Positions 19,502 to 28,665 of a stretch of 64,000 bases of DNA are shown piece by piece. Numbering within the stretch: position 1 is the first letter of the stretch; each line of letters starts with the position of its first letter. The stretch lies in assembly GCA_964509075.1 (NCBI GenBank), contig CAZDWC010000003.1, positions 279,288 through 343,287 of the forward strand. Direction: 5' to 3'. The stretch is from UBA7239 sp964509075. Its GTDB lineage: Bacteria; Pseudomonadota; Gammaproteobacteria; Pseudomonadales; UBA7239. The translations under genes and the position numbers were made by a program. The notes beneath the pieces are model-generated. The model worked only from the letters and a program-made list of their open reading frames with translations, searched no databases and was not told the origin of the DNA.

Positions 19502-19516
19502 TCGGCTGCCTTTTTC
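19489..19516 (+). terminator. smc terminator overlapping its stop codon
   Basis: An 8-bp stem GGCAGCCG/CGGCTGCC with a 6-base loop is followed by five T. The TGA of smc (19499-19501) is in the loop, so the last codons of smc form the left arm. Confidence 0.8.
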
Positions 19517-19524
19517 TTTCGGCA

Positions 19525-20229
19525 CTATTTCAATAATTGCCATTGCCCGTTGAGCAGCAGCTCAATCGGGCGATAGCTGATCTTGTAGCGCATCTTGGCG
19601 CAGTCTTTTATCCAGTACCCGAGATACAGGTAATCTAGCCCTTCCAGTTGTGCGCGCGCAATCTGGTTGAGCACGGCGTAGACGCCAAGACTACGCGACT
19701 GCGCCTCGGGTTCAAAAAACGTGTAGACAGCTGAATAGCCATTACTGAAACGATCGCAGACGGAAACGGCGAGTAATCTGTCCCCGCTGTAATAACAGAG
19801 ATAAAAGCTGCCGGGCCACTGCGCGCACAGGAATTGTTGATACTGCTCGCGCGAAGCCGGGTACATGTCGCCATCGCCGTGCCGCGTATTGATGTAGCGC
19901 TCATAGAGTGCATAACACTCGTCGGTATCAATCGAGTGCATTTGTTTGATATGCAGGTCTTCATTGCGTTTCAGGCAGCGCAGCTGGTTGCGGTTGGGCT
20001 TGAACGCCTGCACCGGCAGCCGTGCGGGAATACAGCTGTGGCATTGTGCGCAATGCGGGCGATAAACGTGTGCGCCACTGCGGCGAAATCCCATTTCTGC
20101 CAGCCGCGTGAACAGCTGTTGGTCAATCGTTTGTTGCGGATCGACAAAAGCCGTTGTCGCTTCCTGATTTTCAAGATAGCTGCATGGATGTGGCTGCGTC
20201 ACAAAAAGCATCAGTTGTGTGCTGCTCAT
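19525..20229 (-). CDS. bpt: Aspartate/glutamate leucyltransferase Bpt
   Basis: N-degron tagging enzyme of the Ate/Bpt family that transfers leucine from Leu-tRNA to N-terminal Asp or Glu, feeding substrates to ClpS-ClpAP. The N-terminal cysteine signature CAQCHSCIPAR and the C-terminal YLGYWIKDCAKMRYK are typical. The ATG at 20229 overlaps the aat stop as ATGA; an in-frame ATG at 20238 is less likely. At 234 residues it has normal length. It is the third gene of trxB-aat-bpt. The infA gene often found after ate/bpt is missing here. Confidence 0.92.
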   Translation of the reverse strand: MSSTQLMLFVTQPHPCSYLENQEATTAFVDPQQTIDQQLFTRLAEMGFRRSGAHVYRPHCAQCHSCIPARLPVQAFKPNRNQLRCLKRNEDLHIKQMHSIDTDECYALYERYINTRHGDGDMYPASREQYQQFLCAQWPGSFYLCYYSGDRLLAVSVCDRFSNGYSAVYTFFEPEAQSRSLGVYAVLNQIARAQLEGLDYLYLGYWIKDCAKMRYKISYRPIELLLNGQWQLLK

Positions 20230-20942
20230 GCCGTGCATGCCTCCAATGCCTGCTGCAAGTCCGTGGTTGATAATGGTGTCGCCGGCACGCAGTGTGTCTG
20301 CAGCGCTTGCTGGAAAACCGGGCGTGAAATATTGCAGGCGCCGAGAGACAGCAGGTGCGGATTTTCGACCTGGCAGTCGAGCAGATTAAAATCCAGTTTT
20401 CGCAAGGCCTGGCATAAATGGAACAGGGCAATTTTCGAGGCATCTGTTTCGCGACTGAACATCGACTCGCCAAAAAAAACCTTGCCAATCGCCAGCCCAT
20501 ACACGCCGCCGACCAGTTCCTTATCGCGCCAGACTTCCAGCGAGTGCGCCCAGCCCAGTGCGTGCATCTCACAATAGGCATCGAGCATGGCTTGTGTAAT
20601 CCAGCTGCCTTTTTCCGCGCGTGTACCGGCAGAGGCACAGGCTTGCATGACTTCGGCAAATGCCGTGTTGATGCGAATGCTGTAATCAGTTTTCCGTAAA
20701 CGTTTTTGCAGGCTGCGCGAAACATGAAACTGCTCGGGATAGATCACGCAGCGCGGCGCCGGACTCCACCACAAAATGGGTTCGCCCGGGCTGTACCATG
20801 GAAAAATACCGTGTGTGTACGCATCGAGAAGGCGAGCCGGCGAGAGATCTGCGCCGGCGCACAGCAGGCCGTTGGGATCAGCAAATGCCTGCGAAGTGGG
20901 TGGAAACGGATCCTCAAGCTCCAGCCACAACAAGCGTTTCAT
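20226..20942 (-). CDS. aat: Leucyl/phenylalanyl-tRNA--protein transferase
   Basis: Adds Leu or Phe to proteins with N-terminal Lys or Arg, creating N-end-rule degrons for ClpAP. Family-typical stretches are GLLCAGADLSPARLLDAY, HGIFPWYSPGEPILWWSP and the central LGWAHSLEVW. The length is 238. It overlaps bpt by four bases, so both N-degron transferases are translationally coupled. It starts 12 bases after trxB. Confidence 0.95.
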   Translation of the reverse strand: MKRLLWLELEDPFPPTSQAFADPNGLLCAGADLSPARLLDAYTHGIFPWYSPGEPILWWSPAPRCVIYPEQFHVSRSLQKRLRKTDYSIRINTAFAEVMQACASAGTRAEKGSWITQAMLDAYCEMHALGWAHSLEVWRDKELVGGVYGLAIGKVFFGESMFSRETDASKIALFHLCQALRKLDFNLLDCQVENPHLLSLGACNISRPVFQQALQTHCVPATPLSTTDLQQALEACTA

Positions 20943-20954
20943 CAGCAGTGCCGA

Positions 20955-21908
20955 TTATTTTTTCAACGCATCCAGATATTTTTCCGCATCCAGCGCCGCC
21001 ATACAGCCGGAACCGGCTGACGTGATTGCCTGTCGGTAGACGTGATCCGCTACATCGCCGGCAGCAAACACACCTTCGATGCTGGTCTGTGTGGCATTGC
21101 CTTCCAGTCCGCTTTTGATTTTCAGGTAGCCGTTGTTCATCTCCAGTTGGCCGCTGAACAAATCGGTATTCGGTTTGTGGCCGATGGCGATGAACACGCC
21201 GCTCACATCCAGGTTCTGTGTGCTGCCATCTTTTGTACTTTTAACGCGCAGTCCGGTCACGCCGCTGTCATCGCCCAGCACTTCATCCAGTGTGTGATTC
21301 CACAGCAGGGTGATATTGCCGTTTTTCGCTTTTTCGTGAATGTGATCCTGCAGGATTTTTTCCGACTTCAGTGAATCGCGGCGATGAATCAGCGTCACAT
21401 GGCTGGCGATATTCGACAGGTACAGCGCTTCTTCCACGGCGGTGTTGCCGCCGCCGATGACAGCCACTTGTTGGCCGCGATAGAAAAAGCCATCGCAGGT
21501 GGCACAGGCAGAAACACCGCGGCCCTGAAAGGCTTCTTCCGAGGGCAGGCCCAGATACTGTGCCGAAGCGCCGGTGGCGATGATCAGGGCATCACAGCTG
21601 TAAGTGTCATTGCCGACCAGTTTGAAGGGGCGTTGGCTGAGATCGCATTCGTGGATGTGATCAAAGACGATCTGTGTCTCGAAACGTTCGGCGTGCTGTT
21701 GCATGCGCACCATCAGATCCGGCCCTTGCAGGCCGTGGGCGTCACCGGGCCAATTGTCGACTTCGGTGGTGGTGGTGAGCTGGCCGCCTTGTTGCATGCC
21801 GGTGATGACCACCGGTTTTAGGTTGGCGCGGGCGGCGTAAATGGCGGCGGTGTAGCCGGCAGGGCCTGACCCCAGGATGATCAAACGGTGGTGTTGGGTG
21901 TTACTCAT
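20955..21908 (-). CDS. trxB: Thioredoxin-disulfide reductase
   Basis: FAD/NADPH enzyme that reduces thioredoxin. The FAD-binding GSGPAGYTAAIYAA is at about 13-26, the redox pair Cys135/Cys138 is in CATCDGFFY, and the NADPH-binding GGGNTAVEEALYL follows. The second FAD motif (GVFAAGDVAD) is near the C terminus. The ATG at 21908 has GGAG upstream. It heads the trxB-aat-bpt operon. Confidence 0.96.
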   Translation of the reverse strand: MSNTQHHRLIILGSGPAGYTAAIYAARANLKPVVITGMQQGGQLTTTTEVDNWPGDAHGLQGPDLMVRMQQHAERFETQIVFDHIHECDLSQRPFKLVGNDTYSCDALIIATGASAQYLGLPSEEAFQGRGVSACATCDGFFYRGQQVAVIGGGNTAVEEALYLSNIASHVTLIHRRDSLKSEKILQDHIHEKAKNGNITLLWNHTLDEVLGDDSGVTGLRVKSTKDGSTQNLDVSGVFIAIGHKPNTDLFSGQLEMNNGYLKIKSGLEGNATQTSIEGVFAAGDVADHVYRQAITSAGSGCMAALDAEKYLDALKK

Positions 21909-22094
21909 GTCTGCACTCCGGGACTGCTTCAGGAAAGGCGGCCATGATAGGAGAGCGTGGCTGGGCAGGCAAATTGTTGGGGGGCGCAATACGGGCAAGC
22001 GCCACTCAATAGCATGCTTCTGTTAACATTTTCAGCCCGCCAAAGGCCTGGTGGCGGCAACCTGGAATCTTTGCACTGCGCAGGGGCAGCAACT

Positions 22095-23861
22095 TTGAAA
22101 ATTCGCTCGTGGCTTACAGTGAATCTGTTTTTTGCAATGTTGGCTGCGGGAGTGGTTTTCATATCTGCATTGGCCGGCAGTGTGCGTTTTCTGCGCGCAG
22201 GTCCCGGTTTTGATTACTGGACAGATGCAATGCCGTTTTTGCAGGCGGCGATCGAGGGGCCGTGGTCATGGCCATTGTTGTGGCAAATTACTGCTGGCGC
22301 GCATTGTCTGGTTGTGCCGCGGTTGCTGTTTCTGCTGGAATGGCAGCTTGATGATTTCCGTAATTACATGATGCTTGCCACAGCCTGGTTGCTGTTGTTG
22401 GGTAGTGGCGTGATTATCTTGCGCGCTGTTTGGCAGGAAAAAACGCTGGATGCCCATTCACGTGGGTTGTGTGTATTTCTTGTGTTCATGGCATTGGGAT
22501 CTGCCCAGCACATGAATAACCTCGCCTACAGCTTCAATATTCAATGGACGCTGTCGCTTTTTCTAAGTCTGTTGCTGATCCATCTGGTTGTGACGGCTGC
22601 CCGTGATGGTGCAGCGGCAAGTGCCTGGCGGGTAGTGTCGGCCATTGTGGTTGCTGTCCTGTTGGTCTTTTCCAATTTCACCTTGCCGGCGCTGCTTGCC
22701 TGTATGCTGGTATTGCTGTCGGGTTTGCGTGTTCGCCGGCTTTTCACATTCGCGATTTTATCGGGTGTTGTTATCGCTGGTTTTTGTTACATCCGCATGC
22801 TGCCGGTTGCCAAAGATGTCTCGCATCTGTGGTCTGTCTTGATCAGTGGCGAGGGATCAGTTACAGGATTTTTAAGTGTTCTTCAGGCTCTGCTGCATTT
22901 CAGTTTGCTTTATATGGGGGCACCTCTTGCGGAATTGCATAAGTCCGCCGCTGTTGTTCTTGCGTCAATTGCCTTGCTGTTTTGTGGCTATGTGTTTTGG
23001 GAGAGACGCCTGAAAGGTGGGCATCTGGTCTTTGAGGGCGTTTTATTCTGGTTGGCAATAGGTTATGCCGCTTTTGCATTCGGCATGGCATTTTCAACAG
23101 CCATTGGTCGCATTGTCGCCTTTGATCTGGCTTTCAGTCCGCGTTTCCGCACGACAATAATGCCTTTCCTCATGCTTGTCGCAATGCTGTGGGTTTGCCG
23201 GATGCAGGTGTGGTCTGGCCTGGCTCGTGTTGCAGGATCATTTGTGCTGGTAATCCTGACACTGATTGTTGTCTTGCCCGGACACGCTCGGCTTCTCCAT
23301 CAGTTCAGTGATGAATACGATCAATACGTTACTCCCAATATTGCACTGGCTGTCGGATTGACGCATGTAGACGTGGTGCATCAGGCCAGAGTGGGTGCAT
23401 TCTGGAAAACCGATAACGAACAGATGTTGCGCTACAGGGATTTTTTGCGCAATTATCGCCGTGCCGTTTATGCCACACCTTTCTTTGGGCAATTGGGAAA
23501 TAAGCTGGATGTGCCTGAAAAATTGGCGCAAGGTTTTTCGCAGAATGTGTCCGCGAATGTCGAGGCATTGCCTGGTGGGGGCTACCGGTGGCGAGGCTAT
23601 ACGGATCAGTGTGGCAGCGATGGGCGTGTTGCTGTGCTGGATGCCAATGGTGTAGTTATGGGTAGTGGCACAGTTGCGCGAAAATTGCCAGATGATAGCT
23701 GGCGAGCGATTTACCGTGTCCTTCTTCCGTTGTGTCAATCAGGAAAGCCTGTCTTGTGGACGGCTTTCCTGCCTGCTAATGCTCAGTCTGCTGAAAAGGT
23801 GTCTGCAGTTACGTTTTCAGATAATGGCCCGGTGTTGTTGGCGGAAACAGTATTGCCCTGA
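22095..23861 (+). CDS. Polytopic inner-membrane protein, GT-C-like topology
   Basis: I do not recognise a named family. About eight to ten hydrophobic segments fill the first 420 residues, followed by a soluble C-terminal domain of about 150 residues. Early periplasmic loops carry PGFDYWTDAMPF and similar acidic/aromatic stretches. The layout resembles GT-C glycosyltransferases or O-antigen-modifying membrane proteins, but no catalytic motif was confirmed. The start is uncertain: a TTG at 22095 places the first helix directly after the start, while ATG at 22014 would add 27 residues. It stands alone between trxB (divergent) and the aldehyde dehydrogenase gene. Confidence 0.6.
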   Translation: MKIRSWLTVNLFFAMLAAGVVFISALAGSVRFLRAGPGFDYWTDAMPFLQAAIEGPWSWPLLWQITAGAHCLVVPRLLFLLEWQLDDFRNYMMLATAWLLLLGSGVIILRAVWQEKTLDAHSRGLCVFLVFMALGSAQHMNNLAYSFNIQWTLSLFLSLLLIHLVVTAARDGAAASAWRVVSAIVVAVLLVFSNFTLPALLACMLVLLSGLRVRRLFTFAILSGVVIAGFCYIRMLPVAKDVSHLWSVLISGEGSVTGFLSVLQALLHFSLLYMGAPLAELHKSAAVVLASIALLFCGYVFWERRLKGGHLVFEGVLFWLAIGYAAFAFGMAFSTAIGRIVAFDLAFSPRFRTTIMPFLMLVAMLWVCRMQVWSGLARVAGSFVLVILTLIVVLPGHARLLHQFSDEYDQYVTPNIALAVGLTHVDVVHQARVGAFWKTDNEQMLRYRDFLRNYRRAVYATPFFGQLGNKLDVPEKLAQGFSQNVSANVEALPGGGYRWRGYTDQCGSDGRVAVLDANGVVMGSGTVARKLPDDSWRAIYRVLLPLCQSGKPVLWTAFLPANAQSAEKVSAVTFSDNGPVLLAETVLP

Positions 23862-23877
23862 ATTTGAGGATAGATAG

Positions 23878-25317
23878 ATGAATACAACACAGGTGGAAAA
23901 ATTGTCTGTGATGCTGGATCGCCAGCGACGTGCCTTCGAGCGTGAGCAGGTGGTCAGTGCAGAAACGCGCATTAATCGAATTGATCGTGTGATCAGCCTG
24001 TTGGTGGACAACCAGCAAATCCTCTGTGAAGCCACATCGGCCGATTTCGGTCATCGCTCTTTGCATCAGGCGCGCATGGCGGATATTTTCGGTTCGCTGG
24101 GTTCGCTCAAATATGCGAAGAAACATGTGCGTCGCTGGATGCAGCCGGAAAAGCGCAAGGTTGATCCGCCGCTGAATATTCTCGGAGCCAAAGCACGCGT
24201 GCATTACCAGCCGAAAGGAATTGTCGGTGCTATCGCGACCTGGAATTTTCCGGTGTGGGTGCCCATGAGTCCGCTGGGTGCCATTTTCGGTGCCGGCAAT
24301 CGTTGCATGCTGAAATTGTCCGAGTTCACGCCGCACACGTCTGCCTTGCTGCAAAAACTGATTGCGCAGTATTTTGATCCGGAAGAACTGGTGGCGATAA
24401 CCGGGGAGCAGGATGTAGGTGCTGCGTTTGCCGCGCTGCCATTTGATCATCTGTTGTTTACCGGTGCGACCAGTGTTGGCAAGCACATTCTGCATGCGGC
24501 GGCAGACAATCTGGTACCGGTGACGCTGGAACTCGGCGGCAAGTCACCGGTGGTGGTCGGGCGCAATGCTGATCTGAAAAAAGCGGCGAAGGCGATTGCG
24601 ATCGGCAAGTCGCTCAACATGGGGCAGGTGTGTCTGTCGCCGGATTATATTCTTGTACATCATCAATCATTGAATGAATTGATTGCTGAACTGGAGCGTG
24701 CGTTCGCGGAACTGTTTCCGACCATGCGCGACAATCCGGATTACACATCGGTGATCAATGCACGGCATCATGCGCGCTTGCAATCCTATCTCGAGGATGC
24801 GCGTGAACAGGAAGGGGAGATTCGCGTCATCAATCCGGCGAAGGAAAGTTTCGCCATGCAGCGCGAGGGTGTATACAAAATGCCGCCGACCCTGGTGATC
24901 GAACCCAAGTCGTCAATGAAAATCATGCAGGAAGAAATTTTCGGGCCGTTGTTGCCGATGAAGAGCTACCAGCATATTGATGACGCGATTGATTACATCA
25001 ACGCTCGCCCGCGCCCCTTGGCCTTGTATCTGTTCAGCGATGACAAGCGCGAGCAGGAACGTGTGTTGTCGCGCACCATTTCCGGCGGGGTTACCGTCAA
25101 TGATGTTATCCAGCATATCAGCTGTGAGGATCTGCCGTTTGGCGGCATCGGCGCCAGTGGCATGGGCAATTACCATGGCGTGGAAGGCTTCAAAACGTTC
25201 AGTCATGCGCGTGCGGTCTACACGCAAGCGCGCATCAACATGATGCAACTGGTGGGTATGTTGCCGCCTTACGGTGACAAGGTCAGTAAGATCCTGGATT
25301 CCATGATCAAGAAATAG
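23878..25317 (+). CDS. Coniferyl-aldehyde-dehydrogenase-like enzyme
   Basis: NAD(P)-dependent aldehyde dehydrogenase of 479 residues, resembling the CalB/coniferyl aldehyde dehydrogenase branch. The general base Glu is in LELGGKSP (about 218), and the catalytic cysteine is at about 252 in MGQVCLSPDY. The N-terminal NFPVWVPMSPL is characteristic of this branch. The natural substrate could be another aromatic or fatty aldehyde. Its 3' end overlaps convergent dnaQ by 11 bases, and its terminator lies inside dnaQ. Confidence 0.85.
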   Translation: MNTTQVEKLSVMLDRQRRAFEREQVVSAETRINRIDRVISLLVDNQQILCEATSADFGHRSLHQARMADIFGSLGSLKYAKKHVRRWMQPEKRKVDPPLNILGAKARVHYQPKGIVGAIATWNFPVWVPMSPLGAIFGAGNRCMLKLSEFTPHTSALLQKLIAQYFDPEELVAITGEQDVGAAFAALPFDHLLFTGATSVGKHILHAAADNLVPVTLELGGKSPVVVGRNADLKKAAKAIAIGKSLNMGQVCLSPDYILVHHQSLNELIAELERAFAELFPTMRDNPDYTSVINARHHARLQSYLEDAREQEGEIRVINPAKESFAMQREGVYKMPPTLVIEPKSSMKIMQEEIFGPLLPMKSYQHIDDAIDYINARPRPLALYLFSDDKREQERVLSRTISGGVTVNDVIQHISCEDLPFGGIGASGMGNYHGVEGFKTFSHARAVYTQARINMMQLVGMLPPYGDKVSKILDSMIKK

Positions 25318-26038
25318 CACCGGCATCCCACAGGCAGCTGCCGGCTTTTTTGCGAATGGCTGCCAGTCGCTCTTCGTGCGCAGTGAGCTCTTCCGTGCTT
25401 GCGGGCAATAATTGCAATGCGGCGGCCAGTTGTGGTGAAACCGGGCGGCGCTCAATGTCGCGGTTGCTGCGATTGTTGCCGCCGTCCGTGCCGGATTGCG
25501 CGCCCAATGCCAGGCTGACCTGTCCGCCTGTCATGGCGAGATAGACATCGGCCAGGATTTCCGCATCGAGCAGTGCGCCGTGCAATTCGCGATGGCCGTT
25601 GTCAACGTCGTAGCGTTTGCACAGCGCGTCGAGATTGTTTTTCTGGCCGGGATGACGTTCGCGTGCCATGACCAGTGTGTCTGTTATGGCGCATATTTCC
25701 TTGATGGCAAACGCAGTGTTGCGTACACGTGTCACTTCGGCATTGATGAAACCGGTATCGAACGGTGCGTTATGGATGACGAGCTCGGCGCCGGAAACAA
25801 ATGCCAGGAACTCTTCCATGATTTGTGCGAACACCGGTTTATCGGCGAGAAATTCATTGGTGATACCGTGCACGGCAATGGCGCCGGCATCGATTTCGCG
25901 TTCGGGGTTGATGTACTGGTGATAGTGGCGGCCGGTCAGTTTGCGGCCGATCATTTCCACACAACCAATTTCGATGATGCGATGACCTTGTGCCGGGTCA
26001 AGGCCTGTGGTTTCGGTGTCGAGAATAATCTTGCGCAT
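25307..26038 (-). CDS. dnaQ: DNA polymerase III epsilon subunit (3'-5' proofreading)
   Basis: DEDDh exonuclease that proofreads for the replicative polymerase. Exo I is DTETTGLDP at about 7-15, Exo II is HNAPFDTGF, and Exo III has the ELHGALLDAEILADVYLAM stretch with the catalytic His and Asp. At 243 residues it includes the alpha-binding C-terminal tail (ALQLLPASTEELTAHEERL). It follows rnhA by 20 bases, the classic rnhA-dnaQ pair, here in the same direction. Confidence 0.96.
   Translation of the reverse strand: MRKIILDTETTGLDPAQGHRIIEIGCVEMIGRKLTGRHYHQYINPEREIDAGAIAVHGITNEFLADKPVFAQIMEEFLAFVSGAELVIHNAPFDTGFINAEVTRVRNTAFAIKEICAITDTLVMARERHPGQKNNLDALCKRYDVDNGHRELHGALLDAEILADVYLAMTGGQVSLALGAQSGTDGGNNRSNRDIERRPVSPQLAAALQLLPASTEELTAHEERLAAIRKKAGSCLWDAGAIS
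25320..25351 (+). terminator. Terminator of the aldehyde dehydrogenase gene
   Basis: CCGGCA/TGCCGG stem followed by C and six T. It sits entirely within the 3' coding part of the convergent dnaQ gene. Confidence 0.6.
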
Positions 26039-26058
26039 GGATGATCGGCTTCCGGTTT

Positions 26059-26502
26059 TCAGTGTGTGCGTGGCAATTCATCAATGGCGCGGTTGGCCAG
26101 TTGATCACAGCGTTCATTTTCAGCGTGGCCGCTGTGGCCCTTGACCCAATGCCAGTTGATCTGGTGATGCGCAGTGGCGTTATCCAGTCGTTGCCATAAA
26201 TCCTGATTCTTGACCGGTTTTTTATCGCTGGTGCGCCAGCCGTTTTTTTTCCAGTTGTGCATCCAGCTAGTGACACCTTGACGAACATATTGTGAGTCAG
26301 TGGTCAATTCAACACTGCATGCTTCTTTCAGTGTTTCCAGCGCCATGATGGCGGCCATCAACTCCATGCGGTTGTTGGTGGTATCGGTTTCCGCGCCGTA
26401 CAGTTCGCGTTCGTGCTGGCCGTAGCGCAGTACCGCGCCCCAGCCGCCGGGACCGGGATTGCCACGGCAGGCGCCGTCAGTAAATATTTCGACGATTTTC
26501 AT
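26059..26502 (-). CDS. rnhA: Ribonuclease HI
   Basis: Degrades the RNA strand of RNA-DNA hybrids. The active-site residues are visible: Asp in IFTDGACRGNPGPGG, Glu in NRMELMAAI, Asp in TDSQYVRQG and the C-terminal Asp in ENERCDQLAN. The length of 147 is normal. It sits between a methyltransferase gene (12 bases upstream) and dnaQ. Confidence 0.97.
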   Translation of the reverse strand: MKIVEIFTDGACRGNPGPGGWGAVLRYGQHERELYGAETDTTNNRMELMAAIMALETLKEACSVELTTDSQYVRQGVTSWMHNWKKNGWRTSDKKPVKNQDLWQRLDNATAHHQINWHWVKGHSGHAENERCDQLANRAIDELPRTH

Positions 26503-26513
26503 GGTGGTTGGAT

Positions 26514-27308
26514 TCAGTGCAAGGTATCACGTGGTTGACGCGACGGTGCCAGTGGACGCGGAGCCAATGCAGCCAACGGGTTGCGCAAAGCCAGTTTTTC
26601 CCATGGGGAATGGATAGGGCGGACGCCGGCGACGGTTTTGCGCGCCAGTACAAAATAAATCGATCCCCATGGCGGTTGCGCGCCCCAGCACAGTCTTTCA
26701 AACCATTGCAGACTGCGGTTGGCCGTTTCGCCGAGTTGAGGGGGTACGAATACTGTGTGGCGCGATTTGATGATTTCGAAGTCGAGCAGTTTCAGCCAGT
26801 CGTGCAGGCGCAGCACACCCATGAATGCATGGCTGGCTACCGGATCATTGCGCAGGCGGCTGGTGAGCCACTGTTGCATGCCGAGCGCACTCCAGCGCTG
26901 GAAACCAAAGATCAGTACATGGCCATAGGGAATCAGCACTCTTGCGGTTTCACGCAGCAGCTGATGCGGGTCTTCGCTGTAATCCAGGCTGTGATGCAGT
27001 ACAGCGACATCCACGGCTTCGCTTTCAATGGGCAGCGCATGCAATTCGGCACAGGCGGTGACCTGTGGTGTGCGAGCTGTCGGGCAGATGGCAAAACGGT
27101 GGTGGATGGGGCTGGCAGCGGCCAGATCCAGTGTCGGGCAGACACCGAGCGACATCAGGTGATAGCCAAACAGTTGCGGCAGGTGATGATCCAGCAATTG
27201 CTTCTCTCGTTGCCAGATGCGCTGGCCGGTGTCACTGGTGTACCAGCTTGCCAGCGCATCCAGACGTGACGCCAGTGGCCACTGCTTCACGTCTTCATGT
27301 ATGTTCAT
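26514..27308 (-). CDS. SAM-dependent methyltransferase next to rnhA
   Basis: Class I methyltransferase-type protein of 264 residues, like the conserved gene preceding rnhA in many gammaproteobacteria. The central ELHALPIESEAVDVAVLHHSL and the following RETARVLIPYGHVLIFGF are typical of the UbiE/Methyltransf_11 fold. The glycine-rich motif I is degenerate (GVCPTLDLAA), so activity is uncertain. Its ATG overlaps the stop of the dedA gene as ATGA. The substrate is unknown. Confidence 0.75.
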   Translation of the reverse strand: MNIHEDVKQWPLASRLDALASWYTSDTGQRIWQREKQLLDHHLPQLFGYHLMSLGVCPTLDLAAASPIHHRFAICPTARTPQVTACAELHALPIESEAVDVAVLHHSLDYSEDPHQLLRETARVLIPYGHVLIFGFQRWSALGMQQWLTSRLRNDPVASHAFMGVLRLHDWLKLLDFEIIKSRHTVFVPPQLGETANRSLQWFERLCWGAQPPWGSIYFVLARKTVAGVRPIHSPWEKLALRNPLAALAPRPLAPSRQPRDTLH

Positions 27309-27949
27309 GCTGCGGTCTTGTCTCCGCCCAGCTTGTGTTTGAGCACCTCGATGGCGATGGGCAGCAGCGAGATGGCAATCACCGCCAGTACCACCATTTC
27401 AAAATGTTTCTGCACCCAGGGGATGTTGCCGAAGTAGACGCCGGCACCCAGGCAGATGGGTACCCACAGTGCTGAACCGATGCAGCTGAACAGGATATAG
27501 CGCGGGTAGGGCATCTTGCCGACACCTGCCACAAATGGGGCAAATGTGCGCACGATGGGCACAAAGCGCGCCATGATTACGGCGCGCGAACCGTAGCGGT
27601 TGTAGAATTGTTCGGTTCTCTCCAGATGTTTCTTGTTAAAGAAAACCGAGTCTTCAAAGCGGAACACGCGCGGGCCGATGATGCGGCCGGCCCAGTAATT
27701 GACGTTGTCACCACAGAAGGCGGCGAGGGCAATGATGGCGCCACACAGCCAGGGGTCGAGCTTGCCAGTGGATGCGGCAATGGCGCCAGTGGCAAACAAC
27801 AGGGAGTCGCCGGGAAGGAAGGGGGTTACCACCAGACCGGTTTCGGCAAAGACAATGATAAAGAGGATGGCGTAGACCCACACGCCATACAGCTCCACCA
27901 GCTGCGCAAGGTGATCGTTGATATGCAAGACAAAATCAATAGGATTCAT
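27305..27949 (-). CDS. DedA-family inner-membrane protein
   Basis: DedA/SNARE-associated membrane protein of 214 residues, a family implicated in lipid flipping and membrane homeostasis. Visible hallmarks are the ETGLVVTPFLPGDSLLF segment, FCGDNVNYWAGRIIG, and the conserved RFVPIVRTFAPFVAGVGKM motif. Four or five hydrophobic helices. It is first in the operon dedA - methyltransferase - rnhA - dnaQ. The prophage begins about 100 bases upstream of its start. Confidence 0.93.
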   Translation of the reverse strand: MNPIDFVLHINDHLAQLVELYGVWVYAILFIIVFAETGLVVTPFLPGDSLLFATGAIAASTGKLDPWLCGAIIALAAFCGDNVNYWAGRIIGPRVFRFEDSVFFNKKHLERTEQFYNRYGSRAVIMARFVPIVRTFAPFVAGVGKMPYPRYILFSCIGSALWVPICLGAGVYFGNIPWVQKHFEMVVLAVIAISLLPIAIEVLKHKLGGDKTAA

Positions 27950-28048
27950 GCGGCCCCCGAGGTTTCAGTGGCGCGACCTTAACACAAGCACAGATCAGGA
28001 AACAGGTTTGAAAAGCGTGGAAATAGGCAGTGCTATGCCGGAGATTTG

Positions 28049-28106
28049 AATGGTGCCCGAGGCCGGACTTGAACCGGCACGGGGTTGCCCCCGAGGGATT
28101 TTAAGT
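28049..28106. repeat. attL: 58-bp core repeat, tRNA-Leu 3' fragment
   Basis: Fifty-eight bases identical to 63788-63845. On the minus strand the copy is the 3' part of tRNA-Leu (variable arm, T arm, acceptor and CCA), cut off inside the anticodon region. This fragment is the displaced 3' end of the host tRNA and cannot form a tRNA. It marks the left prophage boundary. Confidence 0.93.
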
Positions 28107-28665
28107 TTTGTATTTCGACACACTCTATTCAACATTTTTTAACTTACTTCTTGAATCAAAAGAGCTATTTTTGTGCATGCTCAACAGTCAGCTACATTGA
28201 TCAACTGCTTTTGTAGACACCTTGTAGACCCGTAGACACTTCTAACGCAAGAAGTTTTCAGTCCCTTGCTGAAGCCATCTGTCCGTGGCACGAATGCCGA
28301 AAAAACTCGCAACGCATTGAATGAAATAAAGAAAGCCTTCGGTCTGCGATCTCGCTTGATTCATAGCATATCAATCCGCTTCCATTATTGCCCGGATGCA
28401 TCGAGGTCTGTTGCCGCATGAAGGCGCCGGAAAACAAGGGGTCCTTGTGGATTCTCGGTTCACTGATCGGCTTCCCGGAAGCCCCAAGGTGCACGAGAGC
28501 GGCGGGCGGGGAGGAGTGCTTTTTTTGAGGCTGCGGCGGCGCCTGGCGCGATGGAAACAGCCTGTGCATTGCGGTATCTGGGTACCTGAGGGCATTGGAT
28601 CCATCGTGGCGCTACGGGCTTGCCACAGGCCGGGATTCTCATGTCGTGCTTTATAATTTCTGTCT
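28107..28665. other. Left prophage end without a clear gene, with integrase arm-type repeats
   Basis: Roughly 560 bases in which several short open frames exist on both strands but none has a ribosome-binding site plus a recognisable product. Near the left edge GTAGACAC-like repeats occur at 28213, 28224 and 28232. The first two are spaced 11 bases and match the pair at 63713 and 63724 on the other side of the prophage, so they are probable integrase arm sites. Confidence 0.5.

Noticed and set aside
28051..28106. A second tRNA-Leu at the left prophage end
   Set aside because: Only the 3' part is present and no D arm or anticodon stem can form; it is the attL remnant.
28258..28569. Minus-strand 103-codon frame in the left end
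   Set aside because: No ribosome-binding site, Pro/Ser/His-rich composition and overlapping frames on the other strand; not a convincing gene.
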